Shown here: positions 6,239 to 8,670 of the stretch, in pieces
Position numbering within the stretch: the first letter of the stretch is position 1
Layout: the number at the start of each line of letters is the position of its first letter
Assembly (NCBI GenBank): GCA_016882345.1
Contig: VGQR01000061.1
Location: 1-8,670 of the forward strand
Direction: 5' to 3'
DNA length: 8,670 nt
Source: Cyanobacteria bacterium K_DeepCast_35m_m2_023
GTDB taxonomy: Bacteria; Cyanobacteriota; Cyanobacteriia; PCC-6307; Cyanobiaceae
The notes under the pieces: model-generated
Seen by the model: only the letters and a program-made list of their open reading frames with translations
Databases searched by the model: none
What the model was told of the DNA's origin: nothing
Program-made: the position numbers and the translations under genes

Positions 6239-6735
6239 CCAGCCAGCAGAGCCCTCAGCAGATCGGCGATCAGCAGGTTGTCAAGCGACCAAAGACCGCC
6301 ACCGCAGGTCGCCAGAACCAGACACATGACTACATACATGGCGGCTTTCTCCCAACTGGGCGGTTCACCCACCCCCATGGGGCCGGCGTAATCACCCTTG
6401 GGAATCTGGTATGGATCCGGGGCGATGAAGGGAAATCCGGAGATGATCTCCAGCACCATCGCGTAGCCCATGGAGACAGCGATCGCCAGGGCGGCCAGCG
6501 GAGTCAGCAATCCCGGTAGCAGGGCAATGCCGGCGCCCCACATCGAAAAGGCCGACAGAAAACAAAGCCACTGGGGGGTGTTCAGGGCCGTTGACCAGGT
6601 TTTGAGGTTGCGCAGCTTGGGCCAGCCGTGGCGGATGAAGGCGATCCCCATGAACAGCCGCAGCAGCAACAGGACGGCCTGTGCCAGGCCCGATGATCCT
6701 TCAGGGACCACCCATTCGACAATGGCGATGGACAT
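6235..6735 (-). CDS. DoxX family membrane protein
   Basis: 166 residues with about four hydrophobic segments (near 18-36, 55-76, 78-98 and 130-147). The first helix and following loop have the DoxX pattern: Arg26 within the helix, then 'GIAFIRHGWPK' (30-40) with Gly and Lys at the usual places. DoxX proteins are small inner-membrane proteins, often linked to thiol or redox homeostasis, with no agreed reaction. The frame is open to an ATG at 6864, but the extra N-terminus would lie inside the CLC gene. The ATG at 6735 lies 49 bp after the CLC stop and gives a family-like beginning. An extended loop between the last two helices (about 100-128, Pro/Gly-rich) is longer than in minimal DoxX proteins. 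It is coupled by ATGA to the lipase-like gene. Confidence 0.88.
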   Translation of the reverse strand: MSIAIVEWVVPEGSSGLAQAVLLLLRLFMGIAFIRHGWPKLRNLKTWSTALNTPQWLCFLSAFSMWGAGIALLPGLLTPLAALAIAVSMGYAMVLEIISGFPFIAPDPYQIPKGDYAGPMGVGEPPSWEKAAMYVVMCLVLATCGGGLWSLDNLLIADLLRALLAG

Positions 6736-6784
6736 GGGTCGCGGCTGTGAGCCTTGTGTGCAGGGATGGCGCCAAACTAGGAAG

Positions 6785-8119
6785 TTAGGCGCGTTGCTGC
6801 ATGAGATCCGTGAGGGCGTGATACACGGGTTTGCGCATCCACAACTTGCCGGCATACGCACCAATGACCGCGGCCATCAGCACGCCAGGCAGCAGTTGCT
6901 GGTCGCCGGCCATGCGCAGGGCAAACACCAGGCTCATGGCCGGCAGCTGGGTGGCACCGGCCAGGCCAGCCGCCATTCCCAGGGTGATGCCGATCAGCGG
7001 TTGACCGCCCAACTGACCGATCAGATCGCCCAGCACGGCACCGATGGCGAACGCCGGATCGATCAGGCCGCCGGGGATGCCCGCGCCCAGGGCCAGCACC
7101 GGGCCAAACAGCCGGGCGAGCAGCAGTGGCAACGAGGCCTGGTGGTCTGGACTGTCTTGGATCAGCCAGCCCATCAGGGCTTCACCATCGCCGCCGCTGC
7201 CACCGCCGCTCAGCCAGGCCAGCAGGCTCAGGATGCCGCCCAGCAGCAATCCCCAGGCCAGGGGTTGGTGCCGGATCCTGGGCGCCAGCCATCGGGTCGA
7301 CTGCAACAACAGCCAAGCGAACACGCCACCGGCCAGGCCGCAGATGACCCCAAGCAGCAGGCCCCACAACACCTGGGAACCCTCTTGCACGCCCAGCCTC
7401 ACGATGCCGAGGCCAAACAGCGGTTGACCGCCGAGGTTGCTGACTTCGGCGGCGATGGCACACACCACAAGGCTTGGCCAGATCACCTGCGGCGCAAAAC
7501 GAGCGGTCAGTTCTTCGGCCACAAACACGACGCCCATCAACGGTGAGTTGAAGCCCCCAGCCAGTCCAGCGCCGGCAGCGGTGGCCATGATCTCGATGCC
7601 GGACAAGCGTTCAAGCACGCGGGGCCAGCGGCGCCGCAATTGAACGGCCACGGCTGCCCCCACCTGCACCACCGGGCCTTCGCGGCCCAGGGGAAACAAG
7701 GCGAGGCTGGCGATGGACCACGTCACCAGTCGCCGCACGACGGGCCTTGCCGCCATCAATGTCGAGGCCTGGTCGCTGTTCTCCAGGCTGACAATCGTCT
7801 GAGGGATCCCTGAGCCGGCGCCATCGCGCCAAGGCCCGGCCTGCAGACGCAGCAGCAGAGGCATCACCACCACCGGGCTGCAGATCAACAACGCCTGGCT
7901 CGGCGTCCATCCCCCACCGACAAATCTGGGCAACCCATGCAGCAGCAGGTCCTGCCAGTGGTCGACCAGGTTCAGCGGCCAGCAGGCCAGACCCACCAGC
8001 AGGCCGAGCAGGGACAGCTGGGCGATCAGGACAATGCCCCCACCCAGCTTTGTGACCAAGGGGTTGGACGAAGGGATCATGGAGGGTGAGATGCCGATTG
8101 CCCACGCGCTGGCCATCAT
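6785..8119 (-). CDS. CLC-type chloride/proton antiporter
   Basis: 444 residues from the chosen start; a polytopic membrane protein of normal bacterial CLC length without C-terminal CBS domains. Landmarks are 'GSGIP' (102-106, Ser103 at the chloride site), 'GREGP' (145-149, Glu147 equivalent to the gating glutamate), 'AEEL' (201-204, Glu203 matching the internal proton glutamate of the E. coli antiporter), and Tyr433 in 'KPVY' (matching the chloride-site tyrosine). Both glutamates are present, so an exchanger is more likely than a channel. The usual GxFxP loop reads 'GGLIDP' (350-355), which is unusual. The frame extends to an ATG at 8194, but that start would overlap the divergent glgX start. 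I prefer the paired ATGs at 8119/8116, although 8080 is also possible and no candidate has a clear Shine-Dalgarno. The likely role is anion and pH homeostasis. First gene of the minus-strand run. Confidence 0.93.
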   Translation of the reverse strand: MMASAWAIGISPSMIPSSNPLVTKLGGGIVLIAQLSLLGLLVGLACWPLNLVDHWQDLLLHGLPRFVGGGWTPSQALLICSPVVVMPLLLRLQAGPWRDGAGSGIPQTIVSLENSDQASTLMAARPVVRRLVTWSIASLALFPLGREGPVVQVGAAVAVQLRRRWPRVLERLSGIEIMATAAGAGLAGGFNSPLMGVVFVAEELTARFAPQVIWPSLVVCAIAAEVSNLGGQPLFGLGIVRLGVQEGSQVLWGLLLGVICGLAGGVFAWLLLQSTRWLAPRIRHQPLAWGLLLGGILSLLAWLSGGGSGGDGEALMGWLIQDSPDHQASLPLLLARLFGPVLALGAGIPGGLIDPAFAIGAVLGDLIGQLGGQPLIGITLGMAAGLAGATQLPAMSLVFALRMAGDQQLLPGVLMAAVIGAYAGKLWMRKPVYHALTDLMQQRA

Positions 8120-8169
8120 CGGTGCAACTGGCCTGATTTGTGGTGTCGCTTGCAGTCGATGATCCAGGG
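8120..8169. promoter_or_regulatory. Divergent clc/glgX start region
   Basis: About 50 bp separate the preferred starts of the divergent CLC and glgX genes, so promoters for both must lie here or reach into the opposing coding sequences. I cannot point to a convincing -10 or -35 box on either strand. The call rests on gene orientation only. Confidence 0.4.
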
Positions 8170-8670
8170 ATGGGGCCGGGCTGGGCGTCTCCATTGGGTG
8201 CCACCCTGATCGCTGGAGGCGTGAATTTCAGCCTTTACACACGCGATGCCCAGGCGGTTGAACTCTGTCTGTTTGATCACCCCGAGGATCCAGAGCCCGC
8301 CCAGGTGCTGCCCTTTGCGGCTGCGGCGCAGCACAGCGGCCACTACTGGCATGGGTGGGTGCCGGATCTCAAGCCCGGTCAGATTTACGGCTATCGGGTG
8401 CACGGTCCCCATGAACCGTCATCAGGTTTGCGCTTTGATGCCGAGCAGCTGTTGCTCGACCCCTACGCCACTGCCCTGGTTGTACCGCAGGGGTATCAAC
8501 GGACCCAGGGTCAGCGACGTGGCTCCCGCGGCTGGGCTGATGCGCTCAAAGCCGTGGTGGCCGACCTGGATGCCTACGACTGGCAGGGTGATCGGCCGCT
8601 GAACCGCCCGGGGCGTGAGTCGATCATTTACGAACTCCACGTCAAGGGCTTCACGGCCCACGCCAGTTCA
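8170..8670 (+). CDS. glgX: Glycogen debranching enzyme, GlgX/isoamylase type (3' end cut by window)
   Basis: The first 167 codons of a debranching enzyme that hydrolyses alpha-1,6 branches of glycogen or limit dextrin in the cytosol. The N-terminal CBM48-like domain is clear: 'PLGATLIAGGVNFSLY' (8-23), 'VELCLFD' (30-36), 'WHGWVPDLKPGQIYGYRVHG' (60-79), and 'LRFDAEQLLLDPYA' (87-100). The start of the GH13 barrel, 'SIIYELHVKGFT' (151-162), comes next. The full-length family is about 650-720 residues. The region around 105-130 is shorter and more divergent than the usual 'DsA...PK' segment. The start is uncertain: the ATG at 8170 gives a typical short lead before PLGA. GTG codons at 8140 and 8143, just after an in-frame TGA at 8134, would add nine or ten residues. 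Divergent from the CLC gene. Confidence 0.93.
   Translation, partial: MGPGWASPLGATLIAGGVNFSLYTRDAQAVELCLFDHPEDPEPAQVLPFAAAAQHSGHYWHGWVPDLKPGQIYGYRVHGPHEPSSGLRFDAEQLLLDPYATALVVPQGYQRTQGQRRGSRGWADALKAVVADLDAYDWQGDRPLNRPGRESIIYELHVKGFTAHASS

Noticed and set aside
6736..6864. Upstream ATG for the DoxX-family protein
   Set aside because: The added 43 residues lie partly inside the CLC gene and contain several Cys/Pro residues foreign to DoxX N-termini.
6470..7546. Plus-strand open frame of 358 codons
   Set aside because: It lies antisense to the DoxX and CLC genes and is Gln/His/Gly-rich with no family resemblance. The minus-strand products are recognisable families.

Overview
The window is GC-rich and gene-dense. 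The gene content (GlgX-type debranching enzyme, DUF6629, a TolC-family protein preceded by tiny membrane proteins, and several picocyanobacterial-looking hypotheticals) suggests a high-GC unicellular cyanobacterium of the Synechococcus/Cyanobium group. This is inferred from protein content; there is no rRNA or other phylogenetic marker here. Nothing points to a mobile element, prophage, CRISPR array, tRNA or recent transfer. No gene-free stretch exceeds about 91 bp.

Left block (1-1755, minus strand): a compact three-gene unit read right to left. Two small two-helix membrane proteins of 79 and 81 residues are paralogues of each other. They lead directly into a TolC-type outer membrane efflux protein, whose 3' end is cut by the window start. 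Gaps are 3 bp, then a 4-bp ATGA overlap. A strong Shine-Dalgarno supports the tolC start. Divergent from this unit, with only 37 bp between start codons, is a 475-residue soluble protein of unknown function on the plus strand (1793-3220). Its last 38 bp overlap the end of the next minus-strand gene.

Middle and right block (3183-8119, minus strand): six genes read right to left. They are a CLC-type Cl-/H+ antiporter, a DoxX-family membrane protein, a small lipase-like alpha/beta hydrolase, a DUF6629 membrane protein, a five-helix membrane protein, and a membrane-anchored alpha/beta hydrolase. Stop and start codons overlap at three of the five junctions; the other two gaps are 49 and 91 bp. The set looks like one or two operons of envelope or membrane genes containing two different serine hydrolases. 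I see no direct evidence of a shared pathway.

Right edge (8170-8670, plus strand): the N-terminal part of a glycogen debranching enzyme (GlgX/isoamylase type), divergent from the CLC gene and cut by the window end.

The most interesting points are the duplicated small membrane proteins translationally linked to tolC, the altered selectivity-filter loop of the CLC protein, and the tightly overlapped DUF6629/five-helix/hydrolase trio. None is proven to be a new system from sequence alone.
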